A stretch of 64,000 bases of DNA from Anthracocystis setariae (GCA_928724745.1 CAKMXJ010000002.1:1426001-1490000), one strand, 5' to 3'. Numbered from the stretch's first letter, positions 20,606 through 30,387 are shown. Program-made: numbers and translations. The notes: generated by a model not told the origin, from the letters alone.

Positions 20606-22156
20606 GCTGGCGGAGAGTGGTCGGCGCTGATAAGTAGGTGCTGCTGTGGGTCATACAGCCCTGTAGCCTCCAGATGCTGAGCTTTTCAGCTCGTTTCGTG
20701 TCTCTATAGCTGCGGCATCCAGGCAAAGATCAGGCCGAGCGCAGACCGCGAGTTGCAGTTGTTGATATGTCGTGATCGCAAGTCAAGCACGCGACAAGAC
20801 GGCCAAGACCCAATGTACGGTTCAAGGTTTCCAGGAAAAATTGCGATCAAGAGTGAGGCAGCCCTAAACGTCGGATCCGATCCGTCGAGCGAAGGTTTCG
20901 ATTGGCGGCGGGACTGCTAGTGGACGGCGCCGACGAGAATATAGATAGGCTGTTGTGTGGAAGAGGCGATGAAAGAGGAGAATCGATCGAGCAGTTTGCG
21001 AGCTGGAAGGAGGAGGCGATGAAGGGTTGGTGAAGCAGCCGGAGATGGCGTGGACAAGGAAAAGAAGGAGGCGGGGAACAGCGGCGACAATTGCAAGAAC
21101 AGCGAAGTTGTCTCTTGATGGCTGGATGAAGTCTGATTCTGAGTTGGTCAAGTACCCGCCTTCTGCGTACAAGTTCAGGAAAACGATACGATACGACACA
21201 GTATAAGGCAGCAGTAACTACACCAATCTGTATTCGCTCCAAGATGCAGCCCAGCGAAAGGCATAGGAATCGCCAAAACAGGATGGAACCTAACCGAGTC
21301 GACCAAGTCCTAAAATGGGCGCGCTAGTGTAAAAGAGCGTCTACGTTGCCATGTAGGTTTACCGACCAGTTCGGCCGCGCAGCCCGGCAGAAGAAGAAGC
21401 AACCTTTTCATCCAACCCAACCAACCAACCATTCACAGATTCAACCATCCAAGCAGGCATCGGCTACAGTATAGGGAAGTACAGCAGCAGCAAGCTTTTC
21501 GGCAAACGGCATGCGTTCCAACACCGTGCAGTCAAGTCAAAATCCGACCGGGGGTTTCTTTTATTTTCGTTACAGTAACGTAACGTGCCGGTACAGTACT
21601 GCACGGTATGTACTGTATGGAATCTGCGGCAGGCTTAGCTGTGCGCTTGGACCGCCTCGCTCTCAGTGAGGCCTGCAAACGAGATGGTTTTAAGTGTATC
21701 CAAATGTTCGGCCGGTGGTCTTTTTGTATGTCGAGCTGATCTCATGGTGAGCTTGGGGGGGGGGTGGTTTGATCTCAACCTTGCACATGCATTCACTTGC
21801 CTATCTTGACCCATCCTGCTTCCTGATCATACTGTATCGGTCAAGCTTTGCCGCGACGAGCCATCGCATGCTTGAGGGCAGATACAGACTAGTACATACT
21901 TGTATGTACCAAAAAGGGGCGGAGTTTGAGAAAAACTTGCACGAGGTTCTGTAGTAAAGTGCTGAAATTCAAAGTCAGAAGACCCTTGTCTTTGCATAAC
22001 CCGAGACGAAGATCTGCCGGGCCGGCTAGACAAATGGTACAGTTACAGTGTAGTAGTAGTATGATTTTTGGCCCTAAGCCGTCACAGAGCATCACTGAGA
22101 TGGAAGCGGCAAGTAAAGCAAAGGTCAGCCGATCACGGTTTCCAGCTCAAGATACT

Positions 22157-22158
<2 letters not shown>

Positions 22159-22211
<53 letters not shown>
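22159..22211 (+). repeat. Dinucleotide microsatellite (AG)n
   Basis: About 26 uninterrupted AG units in intergenic DNA, followed 36 bases later by a long T-run. Confidence 0.92.
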
Positions 22212-22214
<3 letters not shown>

Positions 22215-22243
22215 GGCACGGTTGTTTTTTGGATATTTCGTCT

Positions 22244-22246
<3 letters not shown>

Positions 22247-22284
<38 letters not shown>
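22247..22284 (+). repeat. Homopolymer run of 38 T
   Basis: An uninterrupted T run in intergenic DNA. The reported length may be affected by sequencing error. It could also be the reverse of a poly(A) tail of an old retroposed copy, but no target-site duplication or element body was recognised. Confidence 0.85.
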
Positions 22285-23577
22285 CTCGGCTGCCATGCAA
22301 GCACTACAGTACGCAGCTGCAAGGCGTGTTCGCTTCGGTCAAGTCACAGAGTGGATGGGGAGACTCGCTTCCACTCGTCCATGCAGACTTGCGGCCAATT
22401 CTACACCATGAGAACTCCAACCTGACCGAGCCTTGGAACAACCTGGCAGAGTGGGCTGCAACGAAGATTCATCGAATGGAGACCGAAGCAGCTTGGAACC
22501 GAAACGAAGCGGAAGTCGAGTTCGAGAGAGCCTCTTCGCCATGCACAACCCAGTGAACCCGGAATGCATGCATGAAGGGGCCAATCTTACTGCAGTCAAA
22601 ACAGCGGTTCACTGGGCTTTTCGGCTTTTTGGTGGGTCAAAGAGTTGTCTATTCTGATGTGGGGGGTTAATAACCTGTCGCAGCAAACTGGCTCTTCTCT
22701 CTTTAGCATATTGGCCGCACGAACCTCGACGGACACATCTATGCTATCTTTTTAGACCTTTACCCCATCATCGGAGGCTCGATACACACCATGACATGGC
22801 GCCACCTTGTCATCTATGGAAACCGCGCTTTACGGCGTCTTTATTTAGGACTGCATTTGATTGTCTCCTCTTTGTCGGATGTGGGGTGTTTACGAGACAC
22901 CTAGCGCACATTGGCTCCTGATTCGGAGAAGCTAGCTTCCAAGTCTCGCCCACGCGATGCCCAGTTCTTGCAGGCAGGCATAGACGTGACAAGCCACCAG
23001 GGAGCTCTCATACTGGCGGATCCATCGCTGGCCGAGTTCAGACAACGACGGTGTTTCAAGTCCCGCAAAGCACTCTACTGTACAGTTGGGTACAGCCTCA
23101 CTTGGCAAATGCGGTTTCATCTCACGCGGTATGTAACCCACATTGACCCCAAAGAACACAAGGCAGGTCAGGGTCACATGTGATGGCGCGAGAATCCATG
23201 TCAATGGGAAAGCTGGGCGCCAAGCTGAAACGAAATTCAGTCCAAGAATCTTGGTCCAGGTTTGCAAGACTCGACTGGTGGAGTTCAACGGGATGCTGCT
23301 ATACCGAGATAGACCGTACTGGACGGCGCTGTGCTGTGTATTCGCTTGGCACTGAGAAGCCAGGCTGACGGTGGGAGGAAGAGCAGTAACGGAAATGAAC
23401 CGCAAACCGCGCTATATTTCGATCTAACAAATCAGACCAATTTTTCATCGTCCTCGCTGCACGGATCAGAGTGGGGATTGAGGCTGCACCCCACGTCTTG
23501 GAATCCATAACTACCTCGCTCTGTCACCATTGCACCATCACCGTTCTGTGCACGTATCCGAAGTTCGCATCCTAACC

Positions 23578-23940
23578 ATGGTGCGTCAAGAGATCCTCCT
23601 CCTCGACGTCTCGTCTGACCCAACCCTACTCGCCAAGTACGTCGACTACCACGCGCCGGGCAACGTTCCCCGGTCCGTTCTCGATTCCATCATCTACCCT
23701 GGCTCCGGCGTGCTCAATATGCGCATCTACAACTTTGCCAACCGCCTCGTCATGCTCATGGACGTCGACGACGATTTCTCGTTCGATAAAAAGGCCGCCA
23801 CCGACGGGGATAATCCCGACGTCGCCCAGTGGGAGGCACTGATGGAGAACTTTCAGAGAGATATCGTGGATCCCTCGGGGCAGCAGACGGGCAAGTGGAA
23901 AAGAGCGCAGCTGTGTTTTGATCTCAGCCAACATATGTAG
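23578..23940 (+). CDS. L-rhamnose mutarotase family protein (RhaM-like)
   Basis: A 120-aa single-exon protein of the RhaM/DUF718 dimeric alpha-beta barrel family, which interconverts alpha and beta anomers of L-rhamnose or related 6-deoxy sugars. Family features seen are an N-terminal strand, the YVDYHAPGNVPRSVLDSII helix, then NMRIYNFANRLVMLMDVDDDFSFD and an aromatic/Leu helix WEALMENFQ, matching the usual order Y-H, G-h-x-I-Y, L-h-M-h-V and W-x-x-L-M. Length fits the family (about 105-140 aa). The frame is open from a GTG-like codon at 23530; the ATG at 23578 in the context AACCATGG is the better start. No other rhamnose or fucose gene is nearby. Convergent with COQ1. The true sugar substrate in the fungus is unknown. 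Confidence 0.78.
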   Translation: MVRQEILLLDVSSDPTLLAKYVDYHAPGNVPRSVLDSIIYPGSGVLNMRIYNFANRLVMLMDVDDDFSFDKKAATDGDNPDVAQWEALMENFQRDIVDPSGQQTGKWKRAQLCFDLSQHM

Positions 23941-23950
23941 CAAGGCAAAA

Positions 23951-23959
23951 ACACACACA

Positions 23960-24004
<45 letters not shown>
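23951..24004 (+). repeat. Dinucleotide microsatellite (CA)n
   Basis: A nearly perfect CA tract of about 54 bases just after the stop of the mutarotase-like gene, so probably in its 3' UTR. In minus-strand translation it makes poly(Cys-Val), which is not a gene. Confidence 0.92.
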
Positions 24005-24009
<5 letters not shown>

Positions 24010-24153
24010 AGCCAGACCTAATAGGAAGCTGGTGAAAGTGGGGATGTATGACTGGTAGACAACTAGCAAAGAAAAAAAAACAATTGATGCAACAATGCTG
24101 TGATCGCGACCAAGTTGCGAGGGAGTTGGCGTTTTCGTTGAAAGTGGGGGGAT

Positions 24154-25797
24154 TCACTTGACCCGTTTAATAACGTGTTGATTCAACCTGAGAAGCGCCT
24201 GCTTGGCCTGACTCTCCGGAATCACATCCAAATGTCGTTCCGCCCTCCTTGCATGTTCCTTAGCCAACTCTGCAGTCCTCTGCAACCCGTTACTACCCTC
24301 CACAAGTCTGAGCATTTTTTCAACATCACCCTCACCTTCGAATCTTCTGGCGACGAGCTCATGGATGCCTTGACCGGGCAGTTCCTGCCATGCGTACAAC
24401 ACTGGTGCTGTGGCTAGACCAAGACGGAGATCCGCACCACCAGACGGCTTACCGAAAGCAGCCGAGGTGGATTGGAAGTCCAACAGGTCGTCGACGAGTT
24501 GGAAGGCGATGCCGAGGTTTCGGCCGTAGCCGTAAGCGGCGTCTCGAATGCGTCTCATATCTTCGGCCACGCTACCGGTGATGCCCACCTTGGCAATGGC
24601 ATCCGCTCCACATCCAGCGAGAATCACCGACGCGCGCGTCGACTTTGCGATCAATGCTGCGGTCTTGAGATACGTCTTCTGCAAGTACAGCGAAAAGTGT
24701 GCCGGCGTCGGCTGGTGGGCCACCTCGGCAACTCGCGCTACAGCCTTGTCCGCAGCAGTCTTGCTCAACCCCATGTTGTGGGCGGTGAGACCCTCAGTGT
24801 CCCAAATGTCAGCTGCAGAGCCCTTGGCTGCGGTGGGGGCGGAGTCGGACGATTCAGCCTGCGACTTGAGTTGCATGACTTCGCCCTCGACAAGGTTGGC
24901 GATGACGGTGGCGAGGAGTTCGACGACTTCGGCATCTCGCAGACGCGCGAGAGCGACGGAAGCGCGGCCGAGAAGGAAGTCTCCACCGAGGATGGAGAGC
25001 TTGTTGCCAAACGCAGAGGGCGCGGAAGGAGCACCACGACGAAGAGGCGAAGCATCGATGACGTCGTCGTGGAGCAGAGATGCGACGTGGATCATTTCAG
25101 TGATCTCGGCCAACCTTCGCTGCGTGGGAAGGATGGCACCTGAAGCCGAGGCGAGGGCGGTTTCTGCCGAGCCGTGAGCAGCAGCCGAGGTGGGCAGGGA
25201 GCCTTCGATGCTCTCCATGTGCGGATTGAAGTCGTTGAGCACGGAGGAGGGGGAGAGGGGTTCGTTGATGCCCATTTCGCGTTCGATGGATTTGCCCGTG
25301 TCGGTACGAGATGCTGTTGCTTGGGCTTGAGCGAGGAGTTCGGGGTAGAGGGGCGAGAGACCGTTGACGGCTTTGGACATGAGTAGAACGATGAGTGGAC
25401 GGACATGCTTGCCCTCTGCCTGAAAGTAGTATTTGGCTATTGTGTCGAGCGACGGATGGCCAGAGCCAAGGAGGGAGGATACGTTGGAGCGAAGCGAGGA
25501 GAGTTCGGACGAGACGAGCGAAAGCGGGTCCTGAATGATGGGTGCTGCCGATCGTGCAGAAGTCTCGGTAGCTCCAAAGAAAGCAGCCGCGGAAGAGGAG
25601 GGGGTCCGTGACGACGAGGACGATGATGCAGAGGTGGGGAACTGAGCAAGTTGGTCCTGTACCAGATTTTTGGCCTGGTCCACGGCAGCAGCCCACGTGG
25701 ACTGAGCCCGTGCGCTGGGTGAAGCTAGCGTTCTTGCGGAAGACAATCGGCTGCGTGTTGCACTTGCCAGTGCTATTCTTGGGACCCTGGCCGGCAT
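24154..25797 (-). CDS. COQ1: Mitochondrial polyprenyl diphosphate synthase (ubiquinone side chain)
   Basis: A 547-aa trans-isoprenyl diphosphate synthase that builds the long polyprenyl tail of ubiquinone in mitochondria. The first Asp-rich motif lies in LLHDDVIDASPLRRG (near residue 242), followed by GNKLSILGGDFLLGRASVALARL as in Coq1. The second Asp-rich motif is in QLVDDLLDF (near 433). The N-terminus MPARVPRIALASATRSRL is a basic, Ser/Ala-rich mitochondrial presequence. The frame extends to 25842, but the extra codons are a translated CAAG repeat, so the ATG at 25797 is chosen. It is longer than yeast Coq1 (473 aa) because of Ser-rich inserts before the first motif and after LARLRDAEVVELLATVIANL. 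Chain length cannot be read from the sequence. Confidence 0.92.
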   Translation of the reverse strand: MPARVPRIALASATRSRLSSARTLASPSARAQSTWAAAVDQAKNLVQDQLAQFPTSASSSSSSRTPSSSAAAFFGATETSARSAAPIIQDPLSLVSSELSSLRSNVSSLLGSGHPSLDTIAKYYFQAEGKHVRPLIVLLMSKAVNGLSPLYPELLAQAQATASRTDTGKSIEREMGINEPLSPSSVLNDFNPHMESIEGSLPTSAAAHGSAETALASASGAILPTQRRLAEITEMIHVASLLHDDVIDASPLRRGAPSAPSAFGNKLSILGGDFLLGRASVALARLRDAEVVELLATVIANLVEGEVMQLKSQAESSDSAPTAAKGSAADIWDTEGLTAHNMGLSKTAADKAVARVAEVAHQPTPAHFSLYLQKTYLKTAALIAKSTRASVILAGCGADAIAKVGITGSVAEDMRRIRDAAYGYGRNLGIAFQLVDDLLDFQSTSAAFGKPSGGADLRLGLATAPVLYAWQELPGQGIHELVARRFEGEGDVEKMLRLVEGSNGLQRTAELAKEHARRAERHLDVIPESQAKQALLRLNQHVIKRVK

Positions 25798-25815
25798 CGT
25801 GACGAACGTATAGAT

Positions 25816-25847
<32 letters not shown>

Positions 25848-25987
25848 AAAAAGAAGAAACAAGGAACGCTCAAGGCGGGGTGTTGATGCTCGTCAACACT
25901 CTACCTAGAAAGCTACTGGGCGTGCAGGCGGATGGGAGCGTATCGACACCGAGCAATGACGACGTTAAGTTGTGAACGAGCAAGCAG

Positions 25988-26021
<34 letters not shown>

Positions 26022-26677
26022 TGTGTCGACGAGATGAGCATGTGGAGAGCCTCTACTGGATCGGTGCCGTGGCTATTGGTGGTGGTACGGTAGGGTATTG
26101 GCAAATGAGTTATCGGTCGGAATAATTTTAGGAAGATCAACAGATATTAATTTGGTGGTACTAAACCATCGCCATTCGCATAACGCCGTGTGCTGCCACT
26201 AAAATTTTGGCGTTTTTATTTCCAACTGTCTTCGAGAAGCGTCGGACGCTGCCGTTTGTGTCCGAAAAAATGAATCTTTGGTCAGCCATTTTTTTTATTG
26301 TTTTTGCTTCTGCTTTGTACTGTACTTCCAATCCGAATTCCGATTGCAGAAAAATGTGATCTAGAATGTTACACCCTCAACTTGAAAATTATTTTAGCTT
26401 TTATCACACAGTTCTCGCGCGAAATGAAAAGGTGATAGCCAAAAATTGGGGTTCACATCACTTCGGAAGAAAGCGCAGGAGAAAGAGATAGAGAAGAGAG
26501 AGAGAGAGAGAGAGAGCGGCCCTACCGACGCGGACAAAAATCAGAGAGTCAGCCTTTGTGACGCTATTCAACTCGATTCTACATTCGTTGCTGCTCTTCC
26601 ATCACCCCCTTATCTACCTTTCATCCTCCTAGCTTCGTCCTCCTCGAATCCATCTCGCCAACACCTCCCCAGACGAG
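25798..26677. other. Divergent intergenic region between COQ1 and the bL9m-BolA gene
   Basis: Shared promoter region. Holds a (CAAG)n repeat at about 25817-25847 in the COQ1 leader, a (TGA)n trinucleotide repeat at about 25988-26019, a TACTGTAC motif near 26318 and a (GA)n tract at about 26493-26517. No gene seen. Confidence 0.5.
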
Positions 26678-26796
26678 ATGAGATCTTCCGCCACACTCAA
26701 CTTTGTCCACACTGTAAGCATCTGCTCCTCTTCACACAAGCTCTCCTTCACTTGGATCGACCAGCGCTCTAACCCACTTCTTCTGATCTCTCTTCT

Positions 26797-26848
<52 letters not shown>

Positions 26849-28121
26849 TCTCTCTCCTCGTCCCCGTTGATCAACACCACAGGCACGCACACTTTCGCAA
26901 AGGCGCCTAGTTCGTGTTCAGCTTCTCAAAAACGTTGAGGGCCTCGGTACTGCCGGTGACACTGTTCTCGTCCAGCCAGGACGCATGCGCAACGGGCTGT
27001 TTCCTCGCGGCAAAGCCATCTACGTCCCGCTTCCCACCCCCTACCAACGCGCCAAGCAATCGATCAAAGCCTCGATAGTAGAGTCGCGAATCGAAGCCGC
27101 ACAAGTCGAAGTCGCCGCTGAGCAAGCTCGTGAATCGCTCGCCAAGCAACTCGGACCGCTTCAGCTTCTCAGTTTACAGAGAAATTTGGAATCATCTCCC
27201 CCTCTTGTGTTTGCCAGAGAGACGACCACCAAGTTCGAGCCTTCGAGTTCCAGCGCAGTTGGAGAGCTTGAACTGCCAAAGCCCGCGCTGGGTATTCAGG
27301 GAAGCATCTCGGCAAGTGACGTGGTGGATTTCTTGCGACAAAACGGCGCTTTTGATCTGCAAACCAAGTATCCCACCGAGCAAGGAGAGCAGGCACCCCT
27401 GAACCGCTTGACGCTGGCACAGATCAACACGGCGTGCGAGTTCCTCCTCGAATCCGTAGCCCAGGACGACACCTCGGTCGACAAGCTCGGCAGGATCAAA
27501 AAGACCGGACGCTACTCTCTGGTGGCTTACATTCATTCGTCCAACATCCGCGTTCGAGTCCCCCTTGTGGTTCGACCTAACGTCGCCTCCACGATCGCTA
27601 ACTCCGCTTCGGTCCCCTCCACGATCGCTGACCCCGCTTCGGTCCCCTCCACGATCGCTAACTCCGCTTCGGTCCCCTCCACCACTTCCACTCTGGCCAC
27701 TTCCGGCTCCGATCAGGTTCGCGGTTACGCTACCTCGACGACCAGCCGACCGCCCTCCACGATGGAAGCGTCGATGCACACCAAGCTCGTCGCCGAATTT
27801 GGCGGATCCGAGGAATGTCAGGTGACGATCCGCAACGACTCGAGCAAGCACGCTCACCATGCAGCTATGGTGGCGCAGGGAGGTGGGAATGGCGAGACGC
27901 ATTTCTATGTGCATGTGGTTTCGGACAAGTTCCAGGGCATGACGCAGATCAAGCGACACCGCGCGGTGAATTCGTTGCTGCAGGCCGAGTTCGAACGCGG
28001 TCTGCATGCGTTGAGTCTCAGGACTAAGACGTGGGCTGAGGAAGGGTTGGACAAGCCTACTCGAGTCGCCACCTCCGCCGCCGTAGAGAAGACCAACGAG
28101 AACACCAATGTGAGCATTTAA
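26678..28121 (+). CDS. MRPL50: Fusion of mitochondrial ribosomal protein bL9m and a BolA (Bol1/Uvi31-like) domain
   Basis: Two coding exons, 26678-26713 and 26883-28121, give a 424-aa product. Splicing joins 12 presequence codons (phase 0, donor GTAAGC) to ARTLSQRRLVRVQLLKNVEG, which begins the bL9 N-terminal domain (LLKNVEGLGTAGDTV, RNGLFPRGKAIYVP). The bL9 C-terminal part ends at GRYSLVAYIHSSNIRVRV. In the same frame, after a repeat linker, comes a complete BolA domain: ECQVTIRNDSSKHAHHAA, ETHFYVHVVSDKFQGM, IKRHRAVNSLL and GLHALSLRTKTW. bL9m is a large-subunit protein of the mitoribosome; BolA proteins act with monothiol glutaredoxins in iron-sulfur cluster handling. The linker holds three 30-bp repeats and then RGYATS, which looks like an MPP cleavage site and could release BolA inside mitochondria. 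Each domain call is strong; that both are one polypeptide is read directly from the open frame but not proved at protein level. Confidence 0.85.
26797..26860 (+). repeat. (CT)n microsatellite inside intron 1 of the bL9m-BolA gene
   Basis: A long CT tract occupies most of the intron 3' half and ends about 22 bases before the CACCACAG acceptor, so it can serve as the polypyrimidine tract. Confidence 0.85.
27588..27677 (+). repeat. 30-bp coding minisatellite, three copies
   Basis: Three tandem 30-bp units (27588-27617, 27618-27647, 27648-27677) encode a repeated STIANSASVP / STIADPASVP decapeptide in the linker between the bL9 and BolA domains. The second unit differs from the others at a few bases. 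Confidence 0.92.
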
Positions 28122-28802
28122 TCTGTCCCCCTGCCTCCCTTCCCCCCTCAATTGGTGTGGACCATGCGCAGTGTGACTTCCTGTATTCTATCTAGCCTTC
28201 GACTCTTGTAACTCGGTGTCATTGCGTTCTTTATTGCTTTGCGGGGTTGGTCTGGGCATGGGGTTGGGGGTTGGGGAGGTTTCGTTTTGCGAGATGAGAT
28301 GCTGACCTTTTTTTCTTTTTCTTTCTTTTACTTTTGACCTAGATTTCGGATCCTACGCAGTGCGTTAGCGATGTTGGTGAGGGGAGGTCACCTTGGAGTG
28401 CACCTGAATCGCAGCTGCATCCGACTTCGCCGCTTGCATCGAAGCAGGATATTCTATCGGCGTTTTACACACGGCCACCTAGCACTTGCACCGTTCGAGC
28501 GCATGCTGAGATCACGCGAGCGCAGAGGGACAAGTTCTTCCGTCGTGCCACCAAGAACGACTCGCTCGAACCCAGTCAGCGCCAAAACCTCCTGAATGTG
28601 TTAGGCGCAATCCTCGCCGCACTCAGTGGAACATGGATGGTACTCTTCGCCGATTTCGGTACAGACACGAATTGCTTCACAGATGTAAGATCCGTGGTGT
28701 GGGGTGAACAGGGCCCACCGAAACTGTTCTAGCGAGGTCAATAAAAGGGATTCACATAGCAAAGCGCGAGACGAATTGATTGATGTGGGTGTATTGGTGA
28801 TA
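28122..28802. other. Region after bL9m-BolA stop, with a possible alternative 3' exon
   Basis: A GTGAGC donor at 28110 (just before the fusion gene's stop) could splice to an AG at 28341-28342, preceded by a long T-rich pyrimidine tract. From 28343 the frame is open for 129 codons to a TAG at 28730-28732, in phase with the BolA frame. It includes a hydrophobic segment (LLNVLGAILAALSGTWMVLF). A further GTAAGA donor lies at about 28685. This may be an alternatively spliced extension of the fusion gene or a separate small gene. Confidence 0.35.
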
Positions 28803-30023
28803 CTAAGCTGCTGTAATGTGCGATGATGGTGATGAAGAGATGCGACGACGGAGAGATTTCAGTCGATATGTGTAGAAGCGTTTGCGTACGGAATCGGCCA
28901 CACATAGCCGTCTAACCAGCGTTTCAGCCTCCTCGATCCTCCCCTCCCCCTCCCCCTCCGCCTCCCCCTCCGCCTTCGCCTCGGCGATGGAATCCAACCA
29001 CCACTCGAGCGCACCGACACTGCCCCTCCCCGCCACATCCACACCTGCATCCTTGTCCGCCTCGGCGTTGGTGGAGACCAACGTCTTTGCCCACGCCAAA
29101 TTCGCCGCAAGCGGAGTGCACAGGGGAGCCGGAAGAGCCGACGTGTGGAGGGCGCGGAGGTATGTCCAAGCGGAAGCATTGTTGGGAGTGTTGGAGAGCG
29201 ACGCTTTTGTGTATGCGATTTCAAACTTGATCGTACTTCGCAGATGCTCGAGGATGGAGGAGGAAGAGGGAAGGGTGTTGGTTCGGGATCCGGTTAGACC
29301 GTAGCGCGAGAAGTTGATGAACCACCGATGATTCCAGGCTGAATTGTTCCTCACATCCGTGACGAGCAGTTGATCGACATACGCAGTCTCGCCATCCCAC
29401 AGCTCGGGAAACGCTCCTGCACCTTTACTCCCAGCTGGCTTGGTGGGGGAGGGGAGAGGGAGAGTGAGACCGCCAAAATGCGACAGGATCCACTGCCTGT
29501 ACCCCCACGTATGGTAATTCTTCGCATCGCGGTCCAGGTTCTCCCTAACGAACTCCAACTCACGCCGCGGATCGCCCAGCTCGGAAACGACCAACCGCCT
29601 GTGCTGCCACACTTGGTACGACTTCATGTTCTTGTGCGCCAGTTCCTCCAGCCATGCCAACTCTGCACGTAGCACGGCTTCTCGGTCGCCCAATTCACTC
29701 GAGTTGAGCAGGATGTTGGCCCGATACTGCCAGACTGAGAAGTGGCTGGGGTTGAGTGTGATGAGGTGCGACGTGAGTGCCAGGCCACGCGGGGAGAGTT
29801 CGATGTGTGCCAGACTCGTGCATGCGTTGCCGGAGGTGAGCGAGCGATACAGGTTCATGGCGGACTCGTAGTTGGGGTTGTACAGGATCGGACACATTGG
29901 AGCCGAGGAGTCGGCCTGCGGAGTCGGTGTGACGTCAGACCAGACGGGGGAGCTCGGGTCGAAAGGTAGGTATGGAGAGCAGAGCTCGTCGAGCACCGAG
30001 GTGGTGGGTGTAGTCGTCGTCAT
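28803..30023 (-). CDS. RAM2: Protein farnesyltransferase / geranylgeranyltransferase type I alpha subunit
   Basis: A 406-aa protein prenyltransferase alpha subunit, single exon. It pairs with FTase or GGTase-I beta subunits to prenylate CaaX proteins in the cytosol. The N-terminal WSDVTPTPQ followed by ILYNPNYESAMNLYRSL is typical of RAM2/FNTA rather than the Rab-specific Bet4. PFTA repeats are visible: HFSVWQYRANIL, SYQVWQHRRLVV, NYHTWGYRQWIL, NSAWNHRWFIN and NASAWTYLRAL. A Pro/Ser/Gly insert lies after the third repeat and an acidic Glu/Gly-rich stretch is near residue 355. The ATG at 30023 leaves a normal N-terminus. Divergent from the HSBP1 gene. Confidence 0.88.
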   Translation of the reverse strand: MTTTTPTTSVLDELCSPYLPFDPSSPVWSDVTPTPQADSSAPMCPILYNPNYESAMNLYRSLTSGNACTSLAHIELSPRGLALTSHLITLNPSHFSVWQYRANILLNSSELGDREAVLRAELAWLEELAHKNMKSYQVWQHRRLVVSELGDPRRELEFVRENLDRDAKNYHTWGYRQWILSHFGGLTLPLPSPTKPAGSKGAGAFPELWDGETAYVDQLLVTDVRNNSAWNHRWFINFSRYGLTGSRTNTLPSSSSILEHLRSTIKFEIAYTKASLSNTPNNASAWTYLRALHTSALPAPLCTPLAANLAWAKTLVSTNAEADKDAGVDVAGRGSVGALEWWLDSIAEAKAEGEAEGEGEGRIEEAETLVRRLCVADSVRKRFYTYRLKSLRRRISSSPSSHITAA

Positions 30024-30387
30024 TTTGAAGCGATGCTAGGGTGGTGGAGGTGGGGAAGGAAACCCCAAACGTATGAGATTGATCAGAAAGTGCACCTTTT
30101 TATTGGAATTAGGACGAAAATAGGATGGCGTATAGATGGCGCCGATGTGGACGGCCCTTTGAGTGCTGCTGCGTGGGAAAGTGAAGACGGATGAAAGGGA
30201 CGAGGGAAGGTATTGTTCACACGATGGTAAGTGGAAGAGGAACAAAGGGCTTTTGGTTTAACGGCGGCGGGGGGTCCAAGCGTTTCGTGTTCCGATTCCC
30301 GAACTTTTTCCTCCGCCACTTGTCACGCTCATGTCGAGAACAACACTTGATGTCTCACCATCTCATCCTCATTGCTGCATACTCAAC
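30024..30387. promoter_or_regulatory. Divergent promoter region of RAM2 and HSBP1
   Basis: About 360 bases between two divergent ATGs. No canonical element assigned; presumed to hold both promoters by position only. Confidence 0.4.

Larger units (their letters stand above)
20606..23577. other. Gene-poor region with long microsatellites
   Basis: About 3 kb with no convincing gene. Minus-strand frames around 20847-21242 include a hydrophobic stretch but no ATG-started gene model I can support. Palindromic GTACAGTAC-type motifs (for example 21591-21599) and long (AG)n and T-runs are present. The right end is the promoter of the mutarotase-like gene. Confidence 0.5.

Noticed and set aside
21164..21266. 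Possible small membrane protein (Yos1-like) on the minus strand
   Set aside because: A Met-led start and a hydrophobic stretch exist, but no splice combination restored the conserved Yos1 motifs, so the idea was dropped.
22932..23405. 157-codon minus-strand frame with a hydrophobic start
   Set aside because: It begins with TTG, has no family features, and frames of this length are expected a few times by chance in 64 kb at this GC content.
23626..24157. Minus-strand frames with poly(Cys-Val)
   Set aside because: Produced by translating the (CA)n microsatellite and the antisense of the mutarotase-like gene.
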